Assembly: GCA_937899645.1 (NCBI GenBank)
Contig: CALCCD010000116.1
Location: 1 to 64,000, forward strand
Length of the DNA stretch: 64,000 nucleotides
Reading direction: 5' to 3'
From: an uncultured cyanobacterium
Lineage (GTDB): Bacteria > Cyanobacteriota > Cyanobacteriia > Cyanobacteriales > Geitlerinemataceae
Position 1 is the stretch's first letter. Every line of letters begins with the position of its first letter. Below the pieces are notes generated by a model that was not told the origin of the DNA, did no database searches, and saw only the letters and a program-made list of their open reading frames with translations. Position numbers and translations under genes: made by a program. Shown here in pieces: positions 47,255 through 57,516 of the stretch.

Positions 47255-48799
47255 CTAGCTAGGCTGTCCGGGCTGCAGCTTGCGGAAGTTCACCAAGCCA
47301 AACGCCAGCCACGCGACCAACAGAACTGAGGTCAACACCAGCATGCCCACTGCGCCGAACTTATCGATCAGCGCTGGCGCTGCTGCCGTAAACAGGCCGC
47401 CGCCAACGATCGGCTCGAAGAAAAGTTGCTTGTAGGCGAAGCTCTCGAACGCGCCGGACTCGTTATCCGGATCGACCATCCGCAGCAGCAAGATGCCCGT
47501 GGCGGTGACGCCCATCGACTGGCCCAGGTCGCCGAGACCGCGCTCGAACCAGTAGGTCGGCAGGACGCGCGGCGCGATGACGACGAACGCAAACACGTTC
47601 CAGACAATACCGACGATCGCCAGCAGGAAGAAAGGCGCGAGGTTCGAGCCGATCGCGGCCAGTGAGAGCGACGCCAGCGCCGTGACGATCGTCGCGTCGA
47701 GGGCAATTCCGGCGATGCGCTCCATCAGGGGTCGCTCGACTAGTGCGTCCAGGCGCAGGCGCACCATCGCCACCTGCAAGATAATTCCGCCGATCAGCGC
47801 CATCGGAAACAGCGGCACGTAGGCCGCGATCGCGAACCCCGTGCGTCCCCAGGTCAGGGCTTCGAGTTGACCGAGCAGTTGCAGCAACACCCAGCCCAGC
47901 GCGATCGCGAGACCGACGAAGCCGACGTTGAGCGAGATCGGGTCGATCAGCAAGTCGCGGTTCAGGCGTTCGCGACGGGCGATCGTATCGGGATGCTCGG
48001 CATGATGAACCGGACCGATCGGTACGTTCTCCTCGGCTTCGAGTTCATCGACGAGGTCGGCCGCTTTTTCGACTTCGCCCGCAATTTCCGCCACCTGTTT
48101 CGCACCGCTCTGGGCGGCGACAAATCCTTTGCTGCGTCCCCAGTTCGCCAGAATAATCCCGACGACAATACCCGAGACGATGCCCACCGTTGCCAGACCG
48201 AGCGCCAGGTCGCCGCCTTCCTCAAAGCCTAGCTGCACAAAGGTGTCGGCCATGCCCGCCGCCGTGCCGTGGCCGCCCTCGAAGGCAATTTCGATCAGCG
48301 CCCCGGCAATCGGCGACATTTTAAAGACCGGCACGAGAACCGCGATCGTCAGCAGCATGCCGATAACGTACTGCCCCCAGGCCAAAATTTGTCCGAACGC
48401 CACCTGGGGCGCGGCCTTTTGCCAGATGTCGCGCGGACGGGGAATCGTCTCGCCCAGGAACAGTGCGGCAAATACGACGTTGATAAACACGCCAGGGGAC
48501 TGTCGCCAGACCAGCCGCATCGCTTCGGGGAACGCGCCACCGGCAGCGGGAGAAGCGTCGCTGACAATGCGCCCGAGGATTTCGGGGCCGAGCACCAGCA
48601 GCAATGCGCCCGCAACGATCGAGCTGGGGATAAACAGCGCTTTTAGGACGGGGATATTTTGGCGAATTAAACGACCGAGCAGCAGCGCGATCGCGACGAC
48701 AACGTAGGCGAACAGCGCGTCTTTGAGTGCGAACCCCGATACGCTGGCACTGGCGCTCATCAAATAGGCGGGCAGCGACCCAACAGCAAGAGAAAACAT
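47255..48799 (-). CDS. gltS: Sodium:glutamate symporter family (GltS-like)
   Basis: Polytopic; 'LKALFIPSSIVAGALLLVLGPEILG', 'IEIAFEGGHGTAAGMADTF', 'DLGQSMGVTATGILLLRMVDP'. Confidence 0.88.
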   Translation of the reverse strand: MFSLAVGSLPAYLMSASASVSGFALKDALFAYVVVAIALLLGRLIRQNIPVLKALFIPSSIVAGALLLVLGPEILGRIVSDASPAAGGAFPEAMRLVWRQSPGVFINVVFAALFLGETIPRPRDIWQKAAPQVAFGQILAWGQYVIGMLLTIAVLVPVFKMSPIAGALIEIAFEGGHGTAAGMADTFVQLGFEEGGDLALGLATVGIVSGIVVGIILANWGRSKGFVAAQSGAKQVAEIAGEVEKAADLVDELEAEENVPIGPVHHAEHPDTIARRERLNRDLLIDPISLNVGFVGLAIALGWVLLQLLGQLEALTWGRTGFAIAAYVPLFPMALIGGIILQVAMVRLRLDALVERPLMERIAGIALDATIVTALASLSLAAIGSNLAPFFLLAIVGIVWNVFAFVVIAPRVLPTYWFERGLGDLGQSMGVTATGILLLRMVDPDNESGAFESFAYKQLFFEPIVGGGLFTAAAPALIDKFGAVGMLVLTSVLLVAWLAFGLVNFRKLQPGQPS

Positions 48800-48895
48800 T
48801 AAAAGGAATGTAAAAGCAACAGCGATCGACCCGAACCGGCGGGCGCACGCGGATCTACCCGCCCGCTCGCCGATCGACGCCCCCAGAGTAGCGGA

Positions 48896-49339
48896 TTATC
48901 GGTCGGTGTCGCCTGAGGCGCAATCGGCGCTGTCAATGCTGTCCATACAGTCGGCAGGAGTACGGTGAATGTCGATAACGATTTCGCCGCCGAAGTCGGG
49001 GATCGGGGCGGCTTCTTTGGTGAGCCGAACGCGCACGCATGCCAGTCGGTTTGGGTCGATCGCGATAATCCGCGCGGCGAGAGCTTTAGCAAGACGCTCG
49101 ACCAAATCGTATTTCGACTGGGCGATCGTGGTTTTGGCGGTCTCGATCGCGGCGCGATAGTCGAAAGTGTCGGCGAGTTCGTCGCTCGCGCCTGCCGCTT
49201 TCAGGTCGATCCAGAGCGTCAAATCTACGGAAAACCACTGGCCGAGGGCGCGCTCTTCGGCCAGGAAGCCGGTGTAGCCGTAGCTGCGGATGTTGCGAAG
49301 GTGAATGCGATCGGCGGTGGGCGGCGGGTCGAAGGTCAT
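48896..49339 (-). CDS. folB: Dihydroneopterin aldolase
   Basis: 'DRIHLRNIRSYGYTGFLAEERALGQWFSVDLTLW...DTFDYRAAIETAKTTIAQSKYDLVERLAKALA'. Start chosen at MTFDPPPTAD. Confidence 0.93.
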   Translation of the reverse strand: MTFDPPPTADRIHLRNIRSYGYTGFLAEERALGQWFSVDLTLWIDLKAAGASDELADTFDYRAAIETAKTTIAQSKYDLVERLAKALAARIIAIDPNRLACVRVRLTKEAAPIPDFGGEIVIDIHRTPADCMDSIDSADCASGDTDR

Positions 49340-49467
49340 TGAAACAGGAAAATTTTCGTCACTGTAGGGGCGCATGGTGTGCGCCCGCGAAAAATCGCCG
49401 CGACAGCCGACAGGCCGAAACGGCGATACATTCAGGGCGCATTGCCATGCGCCCTTACCATTGGGGT

Positions 49468-51258
49468 CTAGCGCTTCGCCAGCTTCTTAGCCGGGATCTT
49501 GCGCAGGCGCACCGACTCCGGCGTGATTTCCACCAGCTCGTCCGCCGAAATGTACTCCAGCGCGCGCTCGAGGCTCATTTCCATCGGCGACTGGAGCTGC
49601 ACCAGCTCGTCACCGGACGAAGCGCGGTGGTTGGTGAGCTGCTTGGTTTTGCAGACGTTCAGTTCGAGATCCTGCTGGCGATTGCTCTCGCCGATGACCA
49701 TGCCTTTGTAGACGCGGGTTCCGGGCTCGATAAAGAAGACACCGCGATCTTCGGCGTTCTTCAGTGCGTAGAACGTGGCGACGCCTTCCTCAAAGGAAAT
49801 CAGCGCCCCGTTGCGGCGGGTGTCCACGTTGCCCGTCATCGGGCGATACTCCAGGAAGCTGTGGTTCATGATGCCCGCACCGCGCGTCAGGCGCATAAAG
49901 TCGCCTCGGAAGCCGATAAGGCCGCGCGCCGGGATGACGAATTCGAGCTGCGATCGCCCGGTTCCCATCTGCATGTCCTGCATTTCGCCCTTGCGTTCGC
50001 CGAGGCGCTCCATGCAGCCACCGACCGCGTCTTCCGGAACGTCGAGGACGAGCAGCTCGTAGGGTTCGCAGGGCTGACCGTTGATTTCGCGGAAGATCAC
50101 CTGCGGCTGCGAAACCTGGAATTCGTAGCCTTCGCGGCGCATGGTTTCGATGAGGATGCCGAGGTGCAGCTCGCCACGACCGGACACGCCGAAGCGATCG
50201 GGCGAGTCGGTTTCTTCGACGCGCAGCGCCACGTTGGTTTCCAGCTCGCGCATCAGGCGATCGCGCACCTGACGCGACGTGACGAACTTACCTTCTTGTC
50301 CGGCGAAGGGCGAGTCGTTAATCAGGAAGGTCATTTGCAGCGTCGGCTCGTCCACCTTAATCAGCGGCAGAGCTTGCGGCTCGTCGGGGCAGGCGATCGT
50401 TTCGCCGATATTGGCGTCGGCAAAGCCCGCGACCGCAACGATTTGTCCGGCGCTGGCTTCCTCTAGCTCGATGCGCGACAGACCTTGGAAGCCCATCAGC
50501 TTCGAGATTTTCGATTTAACGATGCTGCCGTCTTCGGTGATGAGCGACGCCTGCTGACCGGCTTTAATCGTGCCGTTGTGGATGCGGCCAATGACGATGC
50601 GACCGAGATAATCCGAGTAGTCGAGGGTCGTGACTTGCAGTTGAAGCGGCTTCTCGACATCGCCAACCGGCGGCGGAACGTGGCGCAGGATCGCCTCGAA
50701 CAGCGGCTGCATATCTTTATCTTCGTCTTCCAGTTCGTCCTTCGCGAAGCCGGAGAGGCCGGAAGCGAACAGGTAAGGGAAGTCGCACTGGTCGTCGTCT
50801 GCACCCAGCTCGATAAACAGATCGAGGGCTTTATCGATCGCGCCGAACGGCTCGGCCTGGGGGCGATCGATTTTGTTGACGACGACGATCGGGCGCAGAC
50901 CTTTTTCGAGCGCCTTCTTCAGCACGAAGCGGGTCTGCGGCATCGGGCCTTCGTTGGCGTCCACGATCAGGATGCAGCCATCAACCATACCGAGAACGCG
51001 CTCGACTTCACCACCGAAGTCCGCGTGACCGGGGGTATCGACGATGTTGATCAGCGTGTCTTTGTAGTTAACCGCCGTGTTTTTCGAGAGAATCGTGATG
51101 CCGCGCTCGCGCTCGAGGTCGTTCGAGTCCATCACGCAGGTCGGGACGTCTTCTCCTTCACGGAAAATGCCGGATTGTTGCAAAAGGGCATCGACTAGGG
51201 TGGTTTTGCCGTGGTCGACGTGGGCGACGATCGCCACGTTGCGGATCGGGAGAGACAT
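49468..51258 (-). CDS. typA: Ribosome-associated GTPase TypA/BipA
   Basis: '[24 protein letters not shown]...[16 protein letters not shown]...[21 protein letters not shown]...[25 protein letters not shown]'. Confidence 0.98.
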   Translation of the reverse strand: MSLPIRNVAIVAHVDHGKTTLVDALLQQSGIFREGEDVPTCVMDSNDLERERGITILSKNTAVNYKDTLINIVDTPGHADFGGEVERVLGMVDGCILIVDANEGPMPQTRFVLKKALEKGLRPIVVVNKIDRPQAEPFGAIDKALDLFIELGADDDQCDFPYLFASGLSGFAKDELEDEDKDMQPLFEAILRHVPPPVGDVEKPLQLQVTTLDYSDYLGRIVIGRIHNGTIKAGQQASLITEDGSIVKSKISKLMGFQGLSRIELEEASAGQIVAVAGFADANIGETIACPDEPQALPLIKVDEPTLQMTFLINDSPFAGQEGKFVTSRQVRDRLMRELETNVALRVEETDSPDRFGVSGRGELHLGILIETMRREGYEFQVSQPQVIFREINGQPCEPYELLVLDVPEDAVGGCMERLGERKGEMQDMQMGTGRSQLEFVIPARGLIGFRGDFMRLTRGAGIMNHSFLEYRPMTGNVDTRRNGALISFEEGVATFYALKNAEDRGVFFIEPGTRVYKGMVIGESNRQQDLELNVCKTKQLTNHRASSGDELVQLQSPMEMSLERALEYISADELVEITPESVRLRKIPAKKLAKR

Positions 51259-51394
51259 ATTAAGGTTGCGGAGGTTCTCGTGAAGTAAAAAAGTGCAGTC
51301 GCGATCGCGGCGATGCCCAGTCTGAAGGCAGGCGCGGTGTGCGCGGGGTAATAGCCTCGATTAACGATTTCGACTTTGTCACAGATTGTAACCG

Positions 51395-52105
51395 ATGGAT
51401 CGCAAATCTTATCAAAAAGCACCTACCGCCTTCGCTCGCCGCCTTCGCCGTTGGCGGGGTCGCGTTTTCCTGGCGCTGCGGGTCGTAATCCCGATCTATC
51501 TCGCAAGCGCCGCGATCGGCCTGATTCCGCGCAACGCCGACTTTTTGCCCGACCCCAACGGCATCGAAATTGGCTTCACTTCCACCGCGACCCACGCCGA
51601 TATCGTCCTGCCGATCGCGAACGACATCGTTAACTGGCGGCAAGACTTTTTACCAGACTATTTCACGGGCGACACCCGCGACGCGAACTGGGTGACGATT
51701 GGCTGGGGCGATCGCGCCTATTTCGCCCGCACCCGTCCCGAGCCCAGGGCGCTGACGGCGATCCGCGCCGCATTTTGGCCGACGCCGAGCTGCGTACTCG
51801 TATATCTGACCCGCGAGGCGCGATCGCAGCGATCGGTCAAGCTCAGCCCCGGCCAATATCGCCGCCTGGCCGAGTACGTGCGGCGCAGCCTGCGCCGCAA
51901 TCCCGACGGCACGCTGCAACCGATCCCCGGCTCGAACTATGGCGATCGCGACGCCTTTTTCGAGGCCGTGGGCGACTACAGCGCCGTGAATACCTGCAAT
52001 AACTGGGTCGGTCGCGCCATGCAGGTGGCGGGCATCCGCGTCGGTTGGTTTACGCCGCTGCCGAAGACGATGTTTCTGTATCTCGCTTCGGACAGTTCGG
52101 CATAA
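51395..52105 (+). CDS. DUF2459 / TIGR02117 family protein
   Basis: 'GFTSTATHADIVLPIANDIVNW...VTIGWGDRAYF...NTCNNWVGRAMQVAGIRVGWFTPLPKTMFLYL'. Confidence 0.88.
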   Translation: MDRKSYQKAPTAFARRLRRWRGRVFLALRVVIPIYLASAAIGLIPRNADFLPDPNGIEIGFTSTATHADIVLPIANDIVNWRQDFLPDYFTGDTRDANWVTIGWGDRAYFARTRPEPRALTAIRAAFWPTPSCVLVYLTREARSQRSVKLSPGQYRRLAEYVRRSLRRNPDGTLQPIPGSNYGDRDAFFEAVGDYSAVNTCNNWVGRAMQVAGIRVGWFTPLPKTMFLYLASDSSA

Positions 52106-52239
52106 CCCGAGCAGCCGTCCCGGCTGCGCGACGAATATTCAGAGATTTCTCCGCCGTAGCGCTGGCGTCTCGCCAGCTTCGGGTAAGGTTTCACGGGATT
52201 TTTGCTAGAGTCGAGCCAGCCGCACCGCGAGGGGTAATC

Positions 52240-52572
52240 ATGCTGACCAAGCTTATCGAACTGGAAGACGGCACGATCGTGGAGGTTGACGCCAGCGAAG
52301 ACGAAGCGCAGCAGATTTCCGGTGGCGTTATCGATAAAGTTAACAGCAGTTTTGGCAAACTCAAGCCGCTTTTGAAGAAGGCCGTAACGCCGATCGCGGA
52401 AGTGTGGAGCGAGCTGAATCAGGAAGTGGAGATGGAGTCAGCAGAAGTGACGATTAACTTCAGCTTCGAGGGCGAGGGCAATATTTACGTGACGAAGGCG
52501 AAGGCGGGCTCGAACCTGTCGGTGAAGCTGATTCTGAAACCGAAGCAGACTGAAACTCAAGAAGAAGCGTAG
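52240..52572 (+). CDS. Trypco1-like (trypsin-co-occurring domain 1 / CU044_2847 family) protein
   Basis: 110 aa 'MLTKLIELEDGTIVEVDASED...VTINFSFEGEGNIYVTKAKAGSNLSVKLILKPK'; immediately upstream of a trypsin gene. The ATG at 52240 lies inside track ORF 52045-52572. Confidence 0.8.
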   Translation: MLTKLIELEDGTIVEVDASEDEAQQISGGVIDKVNSSFGKLKPLLKKAVTPIAEVWSELNQEVEMESAEVTINFSFEGEGNIYVTKAKAGSNLSVKLILKPKQTETQEEA

Positions 52573-52579
52573 TTTGACG

Positions 52580-53656
52580 ATGAATCTGGCAACCACGATC
52601 GCCCTCGTCTCCAGCAGCACCGCTCCAAAGGCTTTCGGTACGGGCTTCGTAATCTACCAAGACGAAAACTTTTCCTACCTCGTTACCTGCGCCCACGTCC
52701 TGCGCGACATCGAAGCGAAGCAGACCGACGCGACACGAATTTTGGTGAATAGCCTTGCAGCGGAAATCGTGACACGAGGGGAGGTGGACGCGATCGATCT
52801 GGCGGTGTTGCGCGTGCCGAGGCTCTTCGATCGCGAGCCGCTACCGCTCGGGCGATTCGAGTTCGGGACGGGTGAGGGGACAGCGATTCGGGTGGCTGGT
52901 CAATGTTCGCGCGAGGTAAAAAGTGCCCGCATTGCAGAGTGGCTCGACGGTCGGCTCCGCAGAGAAGTCGCGTTGACTTCGCAGCAGCATTCGGTGCGCG
53001 GCTGGCGTATCGCTTTTCAGGGAAACGATCGCGTCCAGCCCGGATACAGCGGCGGGCCGGTGTTCGTCAGCGATCGGGTCGTGGCAGTCGCGGCGATCCA
53101 GCTCGACAAGGAAGGCCAGGAGGCGATCGCGATTTCGCTCGATGCGCTGGAGGCGATCTGGTCGTCGTCCGATTTGACTTTTGCGACGGTGGCCGGGACG
53201 CCAGCGACGGAAGAACCGGCGGGCGATCGCATGCCGGACGCAACGCCAACCGCACCGACGACGGTCGTGAACTCGACGGGCGATCGCGACCAGCGCAACT
53301 CGCTCAACCTCAACGACTCCAGCACACTGAACCTGGACAGCCTGACGCAAACCTTTGGTGCGGGTGGATTTTCGTTGGGGTCGCCAACGCCGTCACCGGC
53401 AAAACCGGCGTCTGGCGAGTGGAACGGGAAGCGCAAAAAACAGTTGCGAAACGCGATCGTGGCGGAGTATCCCGATTTCGGGGCGCTGGAGCGGTTTGTA
53501 ATGGACGAGCTGGACGAGCGGCTCGATACGATCGCGAACGAGCGTAACCCTATCAGCGCCTGTTTCAAATTGATTGAGTGGGCACAGGCGAAAGGCCGCA
53601 TTGACGAGTTAGCAGAAGCGTTCCGCGCGGAGAATCCCGACTGCGTGGCGTTCTAG
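52580..53656 (+). CDS. Trypsin-like (S1) serine protease with C-terminal EAD1-like effector-associated domain
   Basis: Catalytic His 'VTCAHVL' (52694-52696), Asp 'AIDLAVLRV' (52796-52798), Ser 'QPGYSGGPV' (53048-53050). C-terminal 'KRKKQLRNAIVAEYPDFGALERFVMDELDERLDTIANERNPISACFKLIEWAQAKGRIDELAEAFRAENPDC'. Alternative TTG start at 52574. Confidence 0.88.
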   Translation: MNLATTIALVSSSTAPKAFGTGFVIYQDENFSYLVTCAHVLRDIEAKQTDATRILVNSLAAEIVTRGEVDAIDLAVLRVPRLFDREPLPLGRFEFGTGEGTAIRVAGQCSREVKSARIAEWLDGRLRREVALTSQQHSVRGWRIAFQGNDRVQPGYSGGPVFVSDRVVAVAAIQLDKEGQEAIAISLDALEAIWSSSDLTFATVAGTPATEEPAGDRMPDATPTAPTTVVNSTGDRDQRNSLNLNDSSTLNLDSLTQTFGAGGFSLGSPTPSPAKPASGEWNGKRKKQLRNAIVAEYPDFGALERFVMDELDERLDTIANERNPISACFKLIEWAQAKGRIDELAEAFRAENPDCVAF

Positions 53657-53667
53657 CGATCGCGACC

Positions 53668-54495
53668 CTACGCCCCAACCTGAATCGGCCCTTCGATACT
53701 CGCCGTCAAGAACTGCTGCACCATCGGATGCGGCGTCGAATCCAGCTCGTGGACGCCGCCTTCCCACTGGACGCTGCCGCGATGGAGAAAGACGATGCGA
53801 TCGGTCGTGCGGCGGATCGTGCTGTCCTGGTGCGTCACCATTACGTAGGTCTTGCACACCTCGGACTCGCGGTTAATTTTGCGAATTAGGTCTTCGACGA
53901 CCGTTGAGGCGATCGGGTCGAGTCCGGCGGTCGGCTCATCGTAGAGCAGCACCTCGGGGTTTTCCTGCGGGCGATCGGGATTCGTGACAATCGCCCGTGC
54001 GAAGCTCACCCGCTTCTTCATGCCACCCGAGAGCTGAGACGGCATCAAGTCTGCCGTATCCGGCAGGCCCACCCGCGCCAGACAGTCATCGACAATATCG
54101 CGGATGCGATCGCCGGACAGGTTGGAGTGCTGGTAGAGCATAAAGCCAACGTTTTCGCCGACGGTCAGCGAGTCGAACAGCGCCGCGTGTTGGAAGACCA
54201 TGCCGATCGCGATCGGGTCGTTGGCGTCGTCGATCGTGCCCGTGCGCTTCTGGCCCTGGATGTAGATCTCGCCGCTGTCGGGCTCGAGCAGCCCCGCCAT
54301 AATCCGCAAAATCGTCGATTTCCCGGTTCCCGACGGCCCGATCGCCCCGAGGGCGTCGCCTTCGTAGAGCTTCATGTCGAGATCTTTGATGACCGTCTTA
54401 TCGCCGAAGGTCTTGGTAACGCCGCGCAGCTCGACGATCGGCGTGCCGCGATCGGCAGGCCGATCGAGGGGAGATTGGGACGGGGACTGAGACAT
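53668..54495 (-). CDS. ABC transporter ATP-binding protein, MlaF/TGD3-like
   Basis: 'GPSGTGKSTILRIMAGLL', 'LSGGMKKRVSFARAIVTNPD', 'LLYDEPTAGLDPIASTVVEDLI'. Confidence 0.92.
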   Translation of the reverse strand: MSQSPSQSPLDRPADRGTPIVELRGVTKTFGDKTVIKDLDMKLYEGDALGAIGPSGTGKSTILRIMAGLLEPDSGEIYIQGQKRTGTIDDANDPIAIGMVFQHAALFDSLTVGENVGFMLYQHSNLSGDRIRDIVDDCLARVGLPDTADLMPSQLSGGMKKRVSFARAIVTNPDRPQENPEVLLYDEPTAGLDPIASTVVEDLIRKINRESEVCKTYVMVTHQDSTIRRTTDRIVFLHRGSVQWEGGVHELDSTPHPMVQQFLTASIEGPIQVGA

Positions 54496-54688
54496 GAAAG
54501 TGGCTCCCAGGTTGGCGTGCGTTACGGGCGATCGCGAGCCGGGTTACATCTCGAAACCCGTGTCTTGCGGGCCAGCGCTCTGCAAAACTACACTTAGTCT
54601 ATCGGGTGTACGGGCACGCTTCTAGTCTCGTTCGCCTCAGGGTCGCATCGAATGTTTTCTCGAGTACTTCGTGGGAAAGTGACACCGA

Positions 54689-55837
54689 ATGAGAGAGGAA
54701 TCGATCGAGGCGAAGGTCTTTAAGCGACTGGAAACGCTGAAGCAATTTAAGATACGCAGCCTCCAGAGCTACATCTCTGTTTTGCTAATTTTTCGCCGCC
54801 TCTACGTCACTTGCTTTTGTTGGCTCGGCCTCAAAAAAACGAAGAGAACAGTTGCCGTCCGGGTCTGGATTGGCCGCTTGGGCAATAATCTCATTCAGAT
54901 CGCGACGGCAGAGTGGTTCGCTCGGCGGACTGGCGCAACCCTCAGCCTGCCGCCCCACCGCTTCCTGCCGCTCCAGAAATACGAAGAGATTTCGGGGCTC
55001 GGTTTCCACGAAAAAAAAGTAAAGTTTCTCCAAAAAGAAAAAGAAGCGCTGTTGACACGGGAATGGTCTTTGAGACGGCTGGAAAGAGTCGCTCACGAGT
55101 TAGAAAAAGATCTCGCGTTTTGCACAAAAAATATACTCAACAGCTCTTTCTTTTGGGGCTACGACTATTTCGGGTCGCAGCAGCCCAGCGTACTGGACTA
55201 CAGAAAAATACTGCGCTCGCTCTCGGCGGAACTATTTGAGAATATCGAGCGGGTTTCGGTTCCAGAAAACACGCTCGTTATTCACTTGCGATCGGGGGAT
55301 ATCTTCAAAAATGGGCCAAATTGCGGGGAGTTCGTGCAGCCGCCCCTGGCCTTTTACGAAGAAATCATCGAGCGAGGCCAGTACTCCGAAATTATTCTGG
55401 CGAGCACTGCCGACCTGCTAAATCCCTGCATTCAGGCTCTGCTGGAGAAATATCCTCAGGCTCGGGTACAGAGCCGCTCATTGAGTGAAGACGCGGCGCT
55501 GCTGCTGTCCGCGCCAAATCTGGCGATCGCGATGAGCAGTTTTTCTCTGGCGCTGGCGATGTGCTCCGATCGCCTGAAGCGGCTGTTTGTCCCCGCCTTT
55601 GTCGAGCATACGAACGTGGCGCGGTACCTGACTTCCGTGCGATCGAATCTGTTTCGAGTGTACGACGCGAAGATTCCGCTGGGCAGCCGCTTGATTCGCG
55701 CCGCCGAGCTGGACTTTGAGGTGCGCCGGTTACATCTGCCCGGATATATTCCCGTAGGGAAATGGCAGGCCAATCCCTACCAGCTCGATCGGCTGCTGTC
55801 CTATCCCCGAGGGCGCATTACTGTAGAAAGCCCGTAG
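54689..55837 (+). CDS. GT11/O-fucosyltransferase-like glycosyltransferase
   Basis: 'RVWIGRLGNNLIQIATAEWFARRTGATL', 'VIHLRSGDIF', 'LLSAPNLAIAMSSFSLALAM'. Confidence 0.65.
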   Translation: MREESIEAKVFKRLETLKQFKIRSLQSYISVLLIFRRLYVTCFCWLGLKKTKRTVAVRVWIGRLGNNLIQIATAEWFARRTGATLSLPPHRFLPLQKYEEISGLGFHEKKVKFLQKEKEALLTREWSLRRLERVAHELEKDLAFCTKNILNSSFFWGYDYFGSQQPSVLDYRKILRSLSAELFENIERVSVPENTLVIHLRSGDIFKNGPNCGEFVQPPLAFYEEIIERGQYSEIILASTADLLNPCIQALLEKYPQARVQSRSLSEDAALLLSAPNLAIAMSSFSLALAMCSDRLKRLFVPAFVEHTNVARYLTSVRSNLFRVYDAKIPLGSRLIRAAELDFEVRRLHLPGYIPVGKWQANPYQLDRLLSYPRGRITVESP

Positions 55838-55867
55838 CTTCTGCGCCCCTGGCTGGCGAATCCGAAC

Positions 55868-57364
55868 TTACTTGTAGACCGGCATCTCGCCGCGATTCAG
55901 GCGTCCAAAGTAGTCGTTGAGGTCGTCCGCCACTTCGCCAGAGAGGATAAAGCCGCCGAGCATATTCGGAAACGCCATCGTCAATAGCATCATGTCGCTA
56001 AAGTCCAGCACCGAGCCGAGGTTGACGACCGAGCCGACAAACACGCAGATCGTGAAAATCACCCGGTACACCTGGGTTTGCCCCTCGCCGAACAGGTACG
56101 TCCAAGCGCGCTCGCCGTAGTAGCTCCAGGAGATCATCGTCGAGAACGCGAACAGCAGGACGGCCAGCGACAGGATCGTCGGGAACCAGCCGATCGCAGT
56201 TCCGAAGGCGGCGGAGGTGATGTTGACGCCGCTGAGATTGGGGTCGAGGTAGGTTCCGGTAATTACGACGACGAGGGCGGTCATGTTGCAGATGACGATC
56301 GTGTCGATAAACGGCTCGAGCAGCGCGACGATGCCTTCGCGAACGGGCTCCTGGGTGCGGGCGGCGGCGTGGGCGATCGCGGCGGAGCCGATGCCCGCTT
56401 CGTTGGAGAAGACAGCGCGGCGGATGCCCTGCACTAGCACGCCGATAAAGCCTCCCTCGACCGCTTTAGGCGTGAAGGCTTCGCTGAAGATCGTGCCGAA
56501 CGCGCCAGGAATTTCGGTCAGGTTGGTCAGCAAAATCCACAGCGCGGCTACGACGTAAATCGCACACATTGACGGAACCAGCGCCGCTGCCACCGAGCCG
56601 ATGCGCTGAATGCCGCCCAGGATCACGAGGCCGACGAGAACCGCGATCGCGATGCCGTAAACCCAGCTCGGCATGGTGATAATGCTCGACACGGCTTCGT
56701 AGGACTGGTTGGCCTGGAACATATTGCCGCCGCCGAACGAGCCACCGATACAGAGGACGGCGAACAGCACTGCCAGCCCTTTGCCAAGCCCGCCCATGCC
56801 CCGCTTTTCCAGCCCTTCCGAGAGGTAGTACATCGGCCCGCCGGAGATATGGCCGTCGGATGCGACGCGGCGGTATTTCTGCGCCAGGGTGCATTCGACG
56901 AATTTGCTCGTCATGCCGAACAGCCCAGCCAGCGTCATCCAAAAGACCGCGCCGGGGCCGCCGGTTTGCACCGCGATCGCCACGCCCGCAATATTCCCGA
57001 GGCCGACGGTGGCCGAGAGCGCCGCCGAGAGCGCCTGGAAGTGAGTCAGCTCGCCTTCTTCGCTAGGGTCGTCATAGTGTCCGGCGATCACGAAGATCGA
57101 GTGTTTGAAGGCACGGAAGTTGACGAAGCCCATCCGCAGCGTGAAGAAGATCGCGCCACCGATCAGCCAGAGGACGATCAGGGGGATATCGAAAATGCTG
57201 AAAAATAGGATGCTGCTGAGAAAGTCTACCAGCGCGACGAAGAAGCTGTCGATCGTCCCGAGGAAACCGCCAGCCTCTTCGGCGTCTTGCGCCAGGGCGA
57301 TCGTTGGAACCGCGAGTAACGACAGACCGGCTAGAAGCCCGGTGGATCTTTTCAGCTTGAACAT
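55868..57364 (-). CDS. Alanine/glycine:cation symporter (AGCS) family
   Basis: 'ALSATVGLGNIAGVAIAVQTGGPGAVFWMTLAGLFGMTSKFVECTLAQKYR', 'VFSNEAGIGSAAIAHAAART', 'FAFSTMISWSYYGERAWTYLFG'. Confidence 0.95.
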   Translation of the reverse strand: MFKLKRSTGLLAGLSLLAVPTIALAQDAEEAGGFLGTIDSFFVALVDFLSSILFFSIFDIPLIVLWLIGGAIFFTLRMGFVNFRAFKHSIFVIAGHYDDPSEEGELTHFQALSAALSATVGLGNIAGVAIAVQTGGPGAVFWMTLAGLFGMTSKFVECTLAQKYRRVASDGHISGGPMYYLSEGLEKRGMGGLGKGLAVLFAVLCIGGSFGGGNMFQANQSYEAVSSIITMPSWVYGIAIAVLVGLVILGGIQRIGSVAAALVPSMCAIYVVAALWILLTNLTEIPGAFGTIFSEAFTPKAVEGGFIGVLVQGIRRAVFSNEAGIGSAAIAHAAARTQEPVREGIVALLEPFIDTIVICNMTALVVVITGTYLDPNLSGVNITSAAFGTAIGWFPTILSLAVLLFAFSTMISWSYYGERAWTYLFGEGQTQVYRVIFTICVFVGSVVNLGSVLDFSDMMLLTMAFPNMLGGFILSGEVADDLNDYFGRLNRGEMPVYK

Positions 57365-57516
57365 ACAAATATCTGAGGAGAAGACGGCAGCGAGCCACCC
57401 GAACCAATGCGGGCGAGTGCAGGGCGGTGCAAATTTCCCTACGATTCTGCCGGAGCTTCGCGGTTTTGCAAAGTTTTGCGACCGTTCGATGGCAGCTCGG
57501 CCCGATTTTTCGGGGT

